Source: Chloroflexota bacterium
Lineage (GTDB): Bacteria; Chloroflexota; Anaerolineae; Anaerolineales; Anaerolineaceae
Assembly: GCA_012800995.1 (NCBI GenBank)
Contig: JAAZIH010000089.1
Coordinates: 1 to 7,969, forward strand
Reading direction: 5' to 3'
Length of the DNA stretch: 7,969 bases
The notes beneath the pieces were generated by a model that made no database searches, was not told the DNA's origin, and saw nothing but the letters and a program-made list of their open reading frames with translations. The position numbers were made by a program, and so were the translations under genes. Shown piece by piece: positions 1 to 5,876 of this stretch (within the stretch, counting starts at the first letter, position 1; each line of letters opens with the position of its first letter).

Positions 1-1068
1 GCCAATGCCCTGACCCACGTTGGTGAATGCCATCAGAATCGCGAACATGCTGGCGGCAATGCGCGTATCGGTCACGCCCATGCAGAGCGCAAAAGTGATT
101 GTTTGCGCGGCGCCATACGCCACGCCATAAAGCACAACTAAGACAATCGACATGATGAGACCCAGCTTTGCGGTGACTAAAGTTGCCAGCAGCACCAGGC
201 TTAGTGCCACCATCACCAACATCACATAGGTAGCTTTACGGTCGCCCAGCTTCTTGATCAGCCCTGAACCAACAATCGAGCCGATCACGATACCAATACC
301 CCAAAGCGAAGTGACCATACCCGCCTGTGAAAGGGAGATGTCAAAGACTTCGGTTAAAAAGGGGTTTACAAGCTGGTTGGCGCCTACAATCACCAAAAAG
401 ATAAGCAGCCCGGCAATGCCTGTTGCGATAACTTGCCACCGTTTAAAGGCTTTGAATGCGGACCAGTCAAAACGTTCGGAAGATACCTTTTCAGGTTCTT
501 TGACACCGATCAGGAAAGGTAATGGCAGTAAAGTCAGCGCGGCTAAAGTCCAAAAGACGGCTTGCCAGGAAACATTATCAGCAAGGAGCCCAACCGCAGA
601 GGCCGCCACAATGGTGCCCACCGCACGTCCGCCTACCATCCAGGCTTGAATACGCCCGTGTTCTTCTTCAGGAGCGGTATCCAGCGCGAGTCCATCGGTG
701 CAGGTGTCGTAAAGCGCCATTCCCAGCTGCAAAAGAAATGCCATCGCCACGAAAACCCAATAGTATTGTCTTGGATTGACGAAGGGTACAAATATGAGCA
801 GCAAAAACTGAACCGCGAGTCCAATGAAAATGTAAGGGACACGATGTCCTTTGCCAAATAAATTGACTTTATCGCTGAGCATGCCAAGGAAGATTTTGAT
901 GATGAATGGAATAAGGGCGATTGCTCCAAAAACGCCCACATCGGTCAATGTCAAACCATGGTCAAGCAGGTATAGCGCATTGAGCGAAGCAAAATAGCCC
1001 ATAATAGTGCCTTGGGTGAAATAAAGCGCGCCGAACATGAAATAACGCAAAGTTTTATTCTTTGGCAT
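1..1068 (-). CDS. MFS transporter, AmpG/PAT-like (C-terminus cut off by window edge)
   Basis: This is an open frame on the minus strand with 356 codons visible; the 3' end lies outside the window. The protein is very hydrophobic, with about ten membrane helices visible, so an inner-membrane secondary transporter is the natural reading. Seen: an N-terminal helix with 'GALYFTQG' (13-20); a motif-A-like loop 'GMLSDK' (62-67) between helices 2 and 3; the acidic 'ALYDTCTDGLALD' stretch (118-130); and a second-half loop 'KKLGDRK' (272-278). The TQG helix and the paired Asp residues at 121 and 125 resemble AmpG (muropeptide permease) and the PAT/SLC33 group more than sugar or drug exporters. The start is well supported: AGGAGG lies four bases before the ATG. 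It follows the glycosyltransferase gene by 78 bp on the same strand and may be partly co-transcribed with it. The substrate cannot be told from sequence. The MFS assignment is firm; the AmpG-like subgroup is tentative. Confidence 0.85.
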   Translation of the reverse strand, partial: MPKNKTLRYFMFGALYFTQGTIMGYFASLNALYLLDHGLTLTDVGVFGAIALIPFIIKIFLGMLSDKVNLFGKGHRVPYIFIGLAVQFLLLIFVPFVNPRQYYWVFVAMAFLLQLGMALYDTCTDGLALDTAPEEEHGRIQAWMVGGRAVGTIVAASAVGLLADNVSWQAVFWTLAALTLLPLPFLIGVKEPEKVSSERFDWSAFKAFKRWQVIATGIAGLLIFLVIVGANQLVNPFLTEVFDISLSQAGMVTSLWGIGIVIGSIVGSGLIKKLGDRKATYVMLVMVALSLVLLATLVTAKLGLIMSIVLVVLYGVAYGAAQTITFALCMGVTDTRIAASMFAILMAFTNVGQGIG

Positions 1069-1072
1069 ATTG

Positions 1073-1078
1073 CCTCCT
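1073..1078 (-). promoter_or_regulatory. Ribosome binding site of the MFS transporter gene
   Basis: The minus strand reads AGGAGG followed by CAAT and then the ATG at 1068. This is a full-consensus Shine-Dalgarno site and fixes the start codon. Confidence 0.8.
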
Positions 1079-1099
1079 GAACTGATATTAATTTTCTAT

Positions 1100-1105
1100 A
1101 GTATA
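1100..1105 (-). promoter_or_regulatory. Possible -10 box for the MFS transporter gene
   Basis: The minus strand carries TATACT about 32 bases before the MFS start, inside the 78-bp gap after the glycosyltransferase gene. I see no convincing -35 element at the usual distance and no clear terminator after the glycosyltransferase. The MFS gene may therefore have its own weak promoter, be read through from upstream, or both. Confidence 0.3.
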
Positions 1106-1146
1106 GCCGAGCAAGCCGCTTTTATGGTGCTTAATAACTCCGATTT

Positions 1147-2748
1147 CTACAAATCCGCGTCTTCTTTCAGCATAAAAATGATGTAGTCATTGGCTTCGTC
1201 GTATCTGTAATAGTTTTCGTTGATCCAATCCAGCACCTCGTTTAGGTTTTGAGCCATGGGTATGATGATGGTTTGGTCTTCTCTGTCGCGGGGATCAATT
1301 GCTGGTATTTGTTGTGGATAAAACCGATGTCCGTCTAAAATGATTTTGGGTTTGATTGTTTTTAACGTGTTAAAAAATTTTTCCTGGACCTCAAGTCCAA
1401 GCTCAGAATCGTTAATGCTTGGGTAAAAAAGCGCGTAATCAATGGAATCACGCTTTGCCATCACGTTTACACCTGCTTGTCCGCCAAATACCAGGACCTT
1501 GTCCTCTTCAGAACTTATTTTATTAAGGACATTTGCTATTGGCTCACGGAAATCATTTGGCCAGTCAGGGTACAGGATGCTTGAGCGAATATATCTTGTC
1601 GCACTGTAAAAAGGTCCCATCGTGCTGATTAATAATAGGCTTAATAGCACAAAAAGCGATAAAACTGGGCGTTTTTTCTCAACAAAATCACGAAACTTTA
1701 TGCTGATAACTTCTCGCCGAATAAGTTCAAACGCAAAACTGAACAACAACATGATCGCAGGTATCCAGCAGATAAAGTAATGCGTAAACCCTCTTCCGGA
1801 GACCGAGCTCATTATGATCTCAATCGGAAAAGCTAATACGGTTAGCAGGAGAAAGGGGTCAAAGGTCTTCTTTGTCAAGAGGAAAATGAAGCGCGCAAAA
1901 GCCAACAGCCAAATAGCACAAATAATATAGAACCATCTGAAAAAAATATCAATTGCAGGCATGATGCTGTTGCTAAAAGCATGACCTCTTGATGTTGAAT
2001 AGAAAAAATTATAGATAATTGAGGTTTCGATCATGGCTGTAAATGTGCCATTAACGATGAAATAAAGACTAACAGGAAGGATAACGGTCAGCACTCCAAG
2101 TAAAAGAAACAACAATGCTTGCCAGAATCTACATTCTTTTCGTTTCGTGAAAGCAAAGATGAGTGAAACAACAATCACCATGGCTTGTGTTCCGATATTG
2201 TTGGCACGTAACAAAAAGTTTAATACGATGGTGGCGCCCATCAGAAAAAAGGGCAGAAAGAGCTTTTGGGGTTTTGAAATGAGCAAAACCAGGGCTGCGA
2301 TTGAGATCCAGGTGAAGGGCAACGAGAATTCTTCAACAGAATTACCGGGTCCGATAACAAAAGTCAGCAAATAAGATCCAAGCAGAATCGTGGCAAGCGC
2401 GGGCAGTTTTCCATACCTTTTATTGATGGCGAAATAGGCAATAAACAAACTAACTGCCATAAAAACGATTTCAATGAAGAACAACCCCCACCGGGAAAAG
2501 TCTCTTCCCATGCCAAGAGCGTTTATCCAAAAAATCAATGGGCCTTTTGATTCCCAGATATCATCATAAAGCTTTGCGCCGGACTTCAGAGCTTTACCGA
2601 GATACATATAGTATCCGCCATCGCGTCCGGGTGGGTTAGATGATGGGTTTGCGGCGGACAAAATTGAGACGCTTATAACGGTGACAATACCCAAAACAAG
2701 AATAAATTCCAGTATCTTTTGTTGTTTTGCTGAAAGTGAAATTTTCAT
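1147..2748 (-). CDS. GT-C fold membrane glycosyltransferase, family 39-like (PMT/ArnT-type)
   Basis: The 533-residue protein has about ten to twelve membrane helices and a C-terminal soluble part from about residue 395. Proteins of this type sit in the cytoplasmic membrane and transfer sugars from polyprenyl-phosphate donors to lipids, glycans or proteins on the outer face. Seen: one N-terminal helix (12-32), then the typical first periplasmic loop with 'GRDGGYYMYLGKAL' (41-54), 'YDDIWESKGPLIFW' (61-74) and a candidate catalytic Asp43; a later 'GRGFTHYF' loop (318-325); and a C-terminal 'DKVLVFGGQAGVNVMAKRD' segment (416-434), the layout seen in RgtA/PMT_2-like proteins. The frame stays open upstream to an ATG at 2850, but that would overlap hutI and the promoter. 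The ATG at 2748 has GGAG eight bases upstream and is preferred. By eye the gene is more AT-rich than hutI, which may hint at transfer. Donor and acceptor are unknown. Confidence 0.8.
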   Translation of the reverse strand: MKISLSAKQQKILEFILVLGIVTVISVSILSAANPSSNPPGRDGGYYMYLGKALKSGAKLYDDIWESKGPLIFWINALGMGRDFSRWGLFFIEIVFMAVSLFIAYFAINKRYGKLPALATILLGSYLLTFVIGPGNSVEEFSLPFTWISIAALVLLISKPQKLFLPFFLMGATIVLNFLLRANNIGTQAMVIVVSLIFAFTKRKECRFWQALLFLLLGVLTVILPVSLYFIVNGTFTAMIETSIIYNFFYSTSRGHAFSNSIMPAIDIFFRWFYIICAIWLLAFARFIFLLTKKTFDPFLLLTVLAFPIEIIMSSVSGRGFTHYFICWIPAIMLLFSFAFELIRREVISIKFRDFVEKKRPVLSLFVLLSLLLISTMGPFYSATRYIRSSILYPDWPNDFREPIANVLNKISSEEDKVLVFGGQAGVNVMAKRDSIDYALFYPSINDSELGLEVQEKFFNTLKTIKPKIILDGHRFYPQQIPAIDPRDREDQTIIIPMAQNLNEVLDWINENYYRYDEANDYIIFMLKEDADL

Positions 2749-2756
2749 TGTCGTTT

Positions 2757-2760
2757 CTCC
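2757..2760 (-). promoter_or_regulatory. Ribosome binding site that decides the glycosyltransferase start
   Basis: The minus strand reads GGAG, eight bases, then ATG at 2748. The longer start at 2850 has no comparable site and would lie upstream of the apparent promoter, so the 34 extra N-terminal codons are probably not translated. Confidence 0.65.
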
Positions 2761-2769
2761 AATGTCCTT

Positions 2770-2775
2770 ATTATA
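2770..2775 (-). promoter_or_regulatory. -10 box (TATAAT) for the glycosyltransferase gene
   Basis: The minus strand carries a perfect TATAAT 21 bases before the ATG at 2748. It predicts a transcript start near 2763 and a leader of only about 15 bases, just enough for the GGAG site. The -35 is weak: ATGAAA at a 15-base spacing is the best candidate. It shares the 87-bp intergenic region with the oppositely oriented hutI promoter. Confidence 0.5.
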
Positions 2776-2800
2776 TCCGTAGGAGATTGTTTTCATGTAG

Positions 2801-2829
2801 GTGAAAATGAGGGAAAAATCCATTACAAT
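2801..2829 (+). promoter_or_regulatory. Candidate promoter of hutI, apparently giving a leaderless mRNA
   Basis: TACAAT (2824-2829) is a good -10 box; GTGAAA (2801-2806) is a 4-of-6 -35 match with a 17-base spacer. The expected start, about seven bases after the -10, falls on or beside the A of the hutI ATG at 2836. No Shine-Dalgarno site lies in the usual window; the nearest purine run, GAGGGA at 2809-2814, is 21 bases upstream and overlaps the promoter spacer. Confidence 0.45.
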
Positions 2830-2835
2830 AGAACT

Positions 2836-4092
2836 ATGAAACTCATACACAATAGCTCAGAACTTGTTACAACTGTCGGAGGGGCGCAGCGAGGCCACAC
2901 ATTGGGTGCGCTCCAGATCATCCCTAATGGCGCGGTTGCCATTCAGGGTGAAACAATTTTGGAAGTAGGCACGTCAACTGATTTACTCGAAAAATATCCA
3001 GTTGCAGAACGTATCGATGCACGGCAACGCTCCATTGTGCCCGGCTTTGTTGACCCCCACACACATCTCGTATGGGCGGGAAACCGCGCTCACGAATATG
3101 AAATGCGCTTGCAAGGCAAAAGCTACATGGAAATCATGGCGGCCGGTGGGGGTATTGCTTCCACAGTTAATGCTACGCGCAAAGCAAGTCTGGACGAGCT
3201 CGTGGCGCAAGCCATGGAACGTGCTATGCGCGCTTTTGCTCACGGAACAACCACCATGGAAGCAAAATCGGGCTATGGGCTTGACCTTGAAACCGAATTC
3301 CGCCAACTCGAAGCCGTGCTTGAAATTAACAAGGCAGGACCCATTGAGTTGGTGCCTACCTACATGGGCGCGCATGCCATTCCAGTGGAATTCAAAGGCG
3401 ACACCGCCGGCTACACGCGCTGGCTTTGTGAAGTAGCGCTACCCGAGACGAAGACCTGGTGGCTTAAACACGCCCCCGGACAAGCCCTGCCCTTTGTGGA
3501 CGTTTTTTGCGAGAAAGATGTTTTTGAAATGGATGAAACACGCGAGATTCTCCAAACCGCGCGAGATCTTGGCTTCCCACTCAAATTGCATGCTGATGAG
3601 TTTGAGAATCTGGGTGGCGCAAGCCTGGGCGCTGAATTCAATGCTGCTTCGGTTGATCATCTGGTTAAAACGTCTCTTGAAGACATCCAAAGGATGGCAA
3701 AATCTGAAACCGTGGCAGTCTCGCTTCCGGGCACGCCTTTTGGCTTGGCGCAATCTGAATACTCGCCCGCTCGCGAAATAATTGCTGCTAATGCTTTTCT
3801 TGCCCTGGCAACCGACTTAAATCCCGGCACAACCTGGAATGAATCCATGCAGTTTATGCAAGCTTTGGCTACACGCTATATGAAGCTCACGCCGAGCCAG
3901 GCTTTGGCTGCAAGCACAATCAACTCCGCTAAAGCGGTATTGCGCGATGCCACAATCGGCTCGATTGAAGCCGGTAAACAAGCCGATATTTTGATTCTAA
4001 GCGTACCTGACTATCGTATTTTGACCTATCGCTATGGCACAAACATGGTCGCTGATGTGATCAAAAAAGGCAAGTTCTATTCACAAGAGTAA
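2836..4092 (+). CDS. hutI: Imidazolonepropionase (histidine degradation)
   Basis: HutI hydrolyses 4-imidazolone-5-propanoate to N-formimino-L-glutamate, the third step of histidine catabolism, in the cytoplasm. The 418 residues match the usual length of about 400-420. This is an amidohydrolase-superfamily TIM barrel with flanking beta domains. Seen: the metal-binding 'DPHTHLVWAGNRAHEYEMR' (73-91, His75 and His77); 'EAKSGYGLDLETE' (142-154); 'YMGAH' (176-180, substrate-contacting His180); 'LHADEFENLGGA' (251-262, metal ligand His252 and Glu255); 'DHL' with His275; and 'ATDLNPGT' (325-332, metal ligand Asp327). Assigning roles rests on the well-studied Bacillus HutI, and all key residues are present. 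The N-terminus starts straight into the family's 'LIHNSSELVT' strand, supporting this ATG although no ribosome binding site precedes it. Its stop overlaps the next gene by one base. No hutH or hutU lies in the window. Confidence 0.95.
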   Translation: MKLIHNSSELVTTVGGAQRGHTLGALQIIPNGAVAIQGETILEVGTSTDLLEKYPVAERIDARQRSIVPGFVDPHTHLVWAGNRAHEYEMRLQGKSYMEIMAAGGGIASTVNATRKASLDELVAQAMERAMRAFAHGTTTMEAKSGYGLDLETEFRQLEAVLEINKAGPIELVPTYMGAHAIPVEFKGDTAGYTRWLCEVALPETKTWWLKHAPGQALPFVDVFCEKDVFEMDETREILQTARDLGFPLKLHADEFENLGGASLGAEFNAASVDHLVKTSLEDIQRMAKSETVAVSLPGTPFGLAQSEYSPAREIIAANAFLALATDLNPGTTWNESMQFMQALATRYMKLTPSQALAASTINSAKAVLRDATIGSIEAGKQADILILSVPDYRILTYRYGTNMVADVIKKGKFYSQE

Positions 4093-4745
4093 TGCAGGAC
4101 TTTTTTCCAAGCATTGAAGAAGCCCGCGCCTGGTATCTTAGCGCGGACCTGGCACACGATTTTGAGCACGTCTTGCGCGTGCTCAATTTGGCTTTAAAAA
4201 TCGCCGAGAAAGAAGCTGCTGACCTTGAAATTGTCTATGTCGCGGCACTTTTGCATGACTCAAGGGGTGCGACACCTGGCGGAGAAGGCGGCGAACGCAT
4301 GGGACACCACCTGGCATCCGCGCGATTTGCTGGCGAAGTGCTAAAACAAGCCAGCTGGCAACAAGAGCGCATCGAAGCGGTACAGCATTGCATTCGCGCG
4401 CATCGCTATCGGAATGATGGCGAACAGCCCCAAAGCCTTGAGGCAAGATGTGTTTTTGACGCGGATAAGTTGGATGTGCTCGGCGCTGTTGGCGTGGCAC
4501 GCACCATCGCCTATGCAACTCACGCAGGTCAGCCGTTTTATGCCAAACCTTCGGAGCAGTTTTTGAACACTTGCGAAAGGCTTCCTAATGAACCACATAG
4601 CGCCTATCATGAATATCTCTTCAAACTCCGACGCGTTAAAGATCGTCTTTACACCCTAACTGGCAAACAAATTGCTGCTCAAAGGGATGAAATTTTACAT
4701 AAATTTTTCAAACAATTACAGGCAGAATGCGAAGGCGAAGCGTAA
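4092..4745 (+). CDS. HD-domain metal-dependent phosphohydrolase of unknown substrate
   Basis: The 217-residue soluble protein carries a complete HD-superfamily metal site. Seen: 'AHDFEHVLRV' (21-30, His22 and His26); 'AALLHDSRG' (51-59, the defining His55-Asp56); 'GHHLAS' (71-76); His99 and His104 in 'QHCIRAHR' (98-105); and 'FDADKLDVLGAVGVAR' (122-137, with Asp123, Asp125 and Asp128). This layout is that of the uncharacterised YedJ-like HD hydrolases, which act on phosphorylated small molecules such as nucleotides; the true substrate is unknown. The ATG begins on the last base of the hutI stop (TAATG), so translation is probably coupled and the two genes share an mRNA. A link to histidine catabolism is inferred from position only. 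No intrinsic terminator is visible after it. Confidence 0.8.
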   Translation: MQDFFPSIEEARAWYLSADLAHDFEHVLRVLNLALKIAEKEAADLEIVYVAALLHDSRGATPGGEGGERMGHHLASARFAGEVLKQASWQQERIEAVQHCIRAHRYRNDGEQPQSLEARCVFDADKLDVLGAVGVARTIAYATHAGQPFYAKPSEQFLNTCERLPNEPHSAYHEYLFKLRRVKDRLYTLTGKQIAAQRDEILHKFFKQLQAECEGEA

Positions 4746-4766
4746 TATTCCCCATACAACAATCTT

Positions 4767-4775
4767 TTATCCACA
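4767..4775 (+). promoter_or_regulatory. Perfect DnaA box 1
   Basis: TTATCCACA is an exact match to the consensus DnaA-binding nonamer. It is the first of a direct pair, 12 bp of AT-rich sequence away from box 2. DnaA binding here is inferred from the motif alone. Confidence 0.6.
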
Positions 4776-4787
4776 GATTATTAAAAC

Positions 4788-4796
4788 TTATCCACA
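4788..4796 (+). promoter_or_regulatory. Perfect DnaA box 2
   Basis: A second exact TTATCCACA in the same orientation, 21 bp start-to-start from box 1. That is two helical turns, so both sites face the same side of the DNA and cooperative binding is plausible. Confidence 0.6.
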
Positions 4797-4833
4797 ATTG
4801 TCAGTTTGCTGCTGGTTTCAGCGACAAATCTTA

Positions 4834-4842
4834 TGCGGATAA
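4834..4842 (-). promoter_or_regulatory. Near-consensus DnaA box 3 (inverted)
   Basis: The minus strand reads TTATCCGCA, one mismatch from TTATCCACA. It lies within the imperfect palindrome TTATGCGGATAA (4831-4842). Its closeness to two perfect boxes makes it worth marking, but on its own it would be weak evidence. Confidence 0.35.
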
Positions 4843-4887
4843 AATCGAAAACTTTACAAGTGCCAATCGCTTTTATGAGGTTTTCAT

Positions 4888-4896
4888 TGATACAAT
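4888..4896 (+). promoter_or_regulatory. Extended -10 promoter of the inositol-monophosphatase-family gene
   Basis: TGATACAAT combines a TGn extension with a good -10 hexamer, which can work without a strong -35. TTTACA at 4853-4858 resembles a -35 but is too far upstream to pair with it. The predicted start near 4903 gives a leader of about 29 bases. Confidence 0.45.
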
Positions 4897-4921
4897 AGGA
4901 AGAGAACACAATAAACAAGCT

Positions 4922-4926
4922 AAGGA
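4922..4926 (+). promoter_or_regulatory. Ribosome binding site of the inositol-monophosphatase-family gene
   Basis: AAGGA lies five bases before the ATG at 4932 and supports that start. Confidence 0.6.
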
Positions 4927-4931
4927 CGTGT

Positions 4932-5741
4932 ATGAAGCCACAAATAGAGCAAATAGAATCATGGGCGCGTTATGCCGGCAAAATGGCCATTGAAATGCGC
5001 AAAGAAGACCTAAAAGTCGAATATAAGAACCAGGCTGACTTGGTTACACGCGCTGATAAGGCGATCGAAGCCTATTTATTGGCACAGCTTGAGGAAAACT
5101 TTCCATCCCACACTGCTTTGGCAGAAGAAACCGGTATGCACAAAAAAGACAGCGCGCACAAATGGTATATCGACCCCATTGACGGGACGTTAAACTACGC
5201 GCATGGCTTGCCTGAGTATAGCATCTCTATTGCCTATGCTTATGAAGGCGAGTTGCAGGTGGGTGTTGTTTACTGCCCGGAGATGGATGAATTGTTCAGC
5301 GCGGTAAAAGGTCAGGGAGCCTGGCTCAACGGTGAACCTATCCGGGTTTCAAGGATTGATAAGCTCACTGACGCGCTTCTGATAACCGGTTTTAGGCACG
5401 CTTTGTTAGACACACCCCGGACGAACATCGATAATTTCATCCACTTCTCACGAAAAGCACAGACCGTGCGCCGTCTCGGATCAGCCGCCTTGGATTTAGC
5501 CTATGTCGCGGCCGGGCGCGCTGAGGGTTTTTGGGAGATTGCCTTGAACCCCTGGGATGTCGCCGCGGGTATTTTACTGGTGCGCGAAGCGGGAGGCATC
5601 GTGGAAGGCCTTTTTGGCGAAGCTGATTTATTGACAGGCAGTGTGGACATTCTTTCCGCCAATCCTGCCATCTTCCCACAAATGCGTAAGGTTTTAGAGG
5701 AAGTAAGGAAGCTAAAAGCTTCAAATATCCAAACCCTCTAA
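4932..5741 (+). CDS. Inositol-monophosphatase family protein
   Basis: The 269-residue cytoplasmic enzyme belongs to the Mg-dependent, Li-sensitive phosphatase family, which removes phosphate from inositol phosphates, histidinol phosphate, PAP or fructose bisphosphate depending on the member. Length is normal for the family (about 260-275). Seen: 'NQADLVTRAD' (33-42); the acidic 'ALAEETG' (62-68, Glu65 and Glu66); the signature 'YIDPIDGTLNYAHGLPEYS' (79-97, metal ligands Asp81 and Asp84); 'GVVYCPEMDELFSAVKGQGA' (111-130); and the second signature 'NPWDVAAGILLVREAGG' (206-222, metal ligand Asp209). All catalytic residues are present. Exact specificity (SuhB-like, HisN-like or other) cannot be decided from motifs, so no symbol is given. 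It has its own promoter, sits downstream of the DnaA-box cluster, and ends before a strong terminator, so it is probably a single-gene transcript. Confidence 0.9.
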   Translation: MKPQIEQIESWARYAGKMAIEMRKEDLKVEYKNQADLVTRADKAIEAYLLAQLEENFPSHTALAEETGMHKKDSAHKWYIDPIDGTLNYAHGLPEYSISIAYAYEGELQVGVVYCPEMDELFSAVKGQGAWLNGEPIRVSRIDKLTDALLITGFRHALLDTPRTNIDNFIHFSRKAQTVRRLGSAALDLAYVAAGRAEGFWEIALNPWDVAAGILLVREAGGIVEGLFGEADLLTGSVDILSANPAIFPQMRKVLEEVRKLKASNIQTL

Positions 5742-5786
5742 AACTTGCTCTATAACGATGCCATAAAATGATAACACTCAAAAAAT

Positions 5787-5808
5787 GACCCGAAAACGGG
5801 TCTTTTTT
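5787..5808 (+). terminator. Intrinsic terminator after the inositol-monophosphatase-family gene
   Basis: A perfect 6-bp GC-rich stem GACCCG / CGGGTC closes an AAAA loop and is followed by six T residues. It lies 45 bases after the stop codon. An A-run just upstream (5780-5785) could let it work weakly in reverse too, although no gene is convergent here. Confidence 0.9.
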
Positions 5809-5823
5809 ATCTGTCTTTGCGTT

Positions 5824-5829
5824 TATAAT
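5824..5829 (+). promoter_or_regulatory. -10 box (TATAAT) for the tandem SH3b gene pair
   Basis: A perfect TATAAT lies 16 bases after the terminator and about 47 bases before the first gene of the pair. No clear -35 is seen at 16-18 bases spacing, since that position falls in the terminator T-run. The expected transcript start is near 5836. Confidence 0.45.
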
Positions 5830-5866
5830 TAGCTAAACCATTTTATAGCCAGGCATTCAATTACTC

Positions 5867-5873
5867 GGAGGAG
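5867..5873 (+). promoter_or_regulatory. Ribosome binding site of the first SH3b protein gene
   Basis: GGAGGAG precedes the ATG at 5877 with a three-base gap (five from GGAGG). It is one of the strongest ribosome binding sites in the window and fixes the start. Confidence 0.75.
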
Positions 5874-5876
5874 AAA

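Larger units (their letters stand above)
4746..4931 (+). other. 186-bp intergenic region with DnaA-box cluster and promoter
   Basis: This AT-rich gap separates the HD gene from the inositol-monophosphatase-family gene. It holds two perfect DnaA boxes, one near-perfect box in the opposite orientation, a minor 4-bp hairpin (GCTG-GTTT-CAGC, 4811-4822), an extended -10 promoter and the ribosome binding site of the next gene. A frame running through it from 4727 to 4993 lacks family-like features and a ribosome binding site and is not considered a gene. Confidence 0.6.

Noticed and set aside
254..941. Several short frames opposite or across the MFS transporter gene
   Set aside because: The minus-strand frame 1-1068 gives a clear transporter with motif-A loops, so the others are composition shadows.
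1313..1321. A third perfect DnaA nonamer (TTATCCACA on the minus strand) inside the glycosyltransferase gene
   Set aside because: It is isolated and encodes part of 'FYPQQ' in a typical coding context, with no neighbouring boxes, so chance is the simpler explanation.
4811..4822. Hairpin GCTG-GTTT-CAGC as a possible terminator for the hutI-HD mRNA
   Set aside because: The stem is only four base pairs and no T-run follows.
4853..4858. TTTACA as a -35 box for the phosphatase gene
   Set aside because: It is 32 bases from the extended -10 at 4891-4896, and no -10 lies at the proper distance from it.
4727..4993. An 88-codon plus-strand frame spanning the DnaA-box gap
   Set aside because: It overlaps the end of the HD gene and the start of the phosphatase gene in another frame, runs through the promoter, and has no ribosome binding site or recognisable domain.
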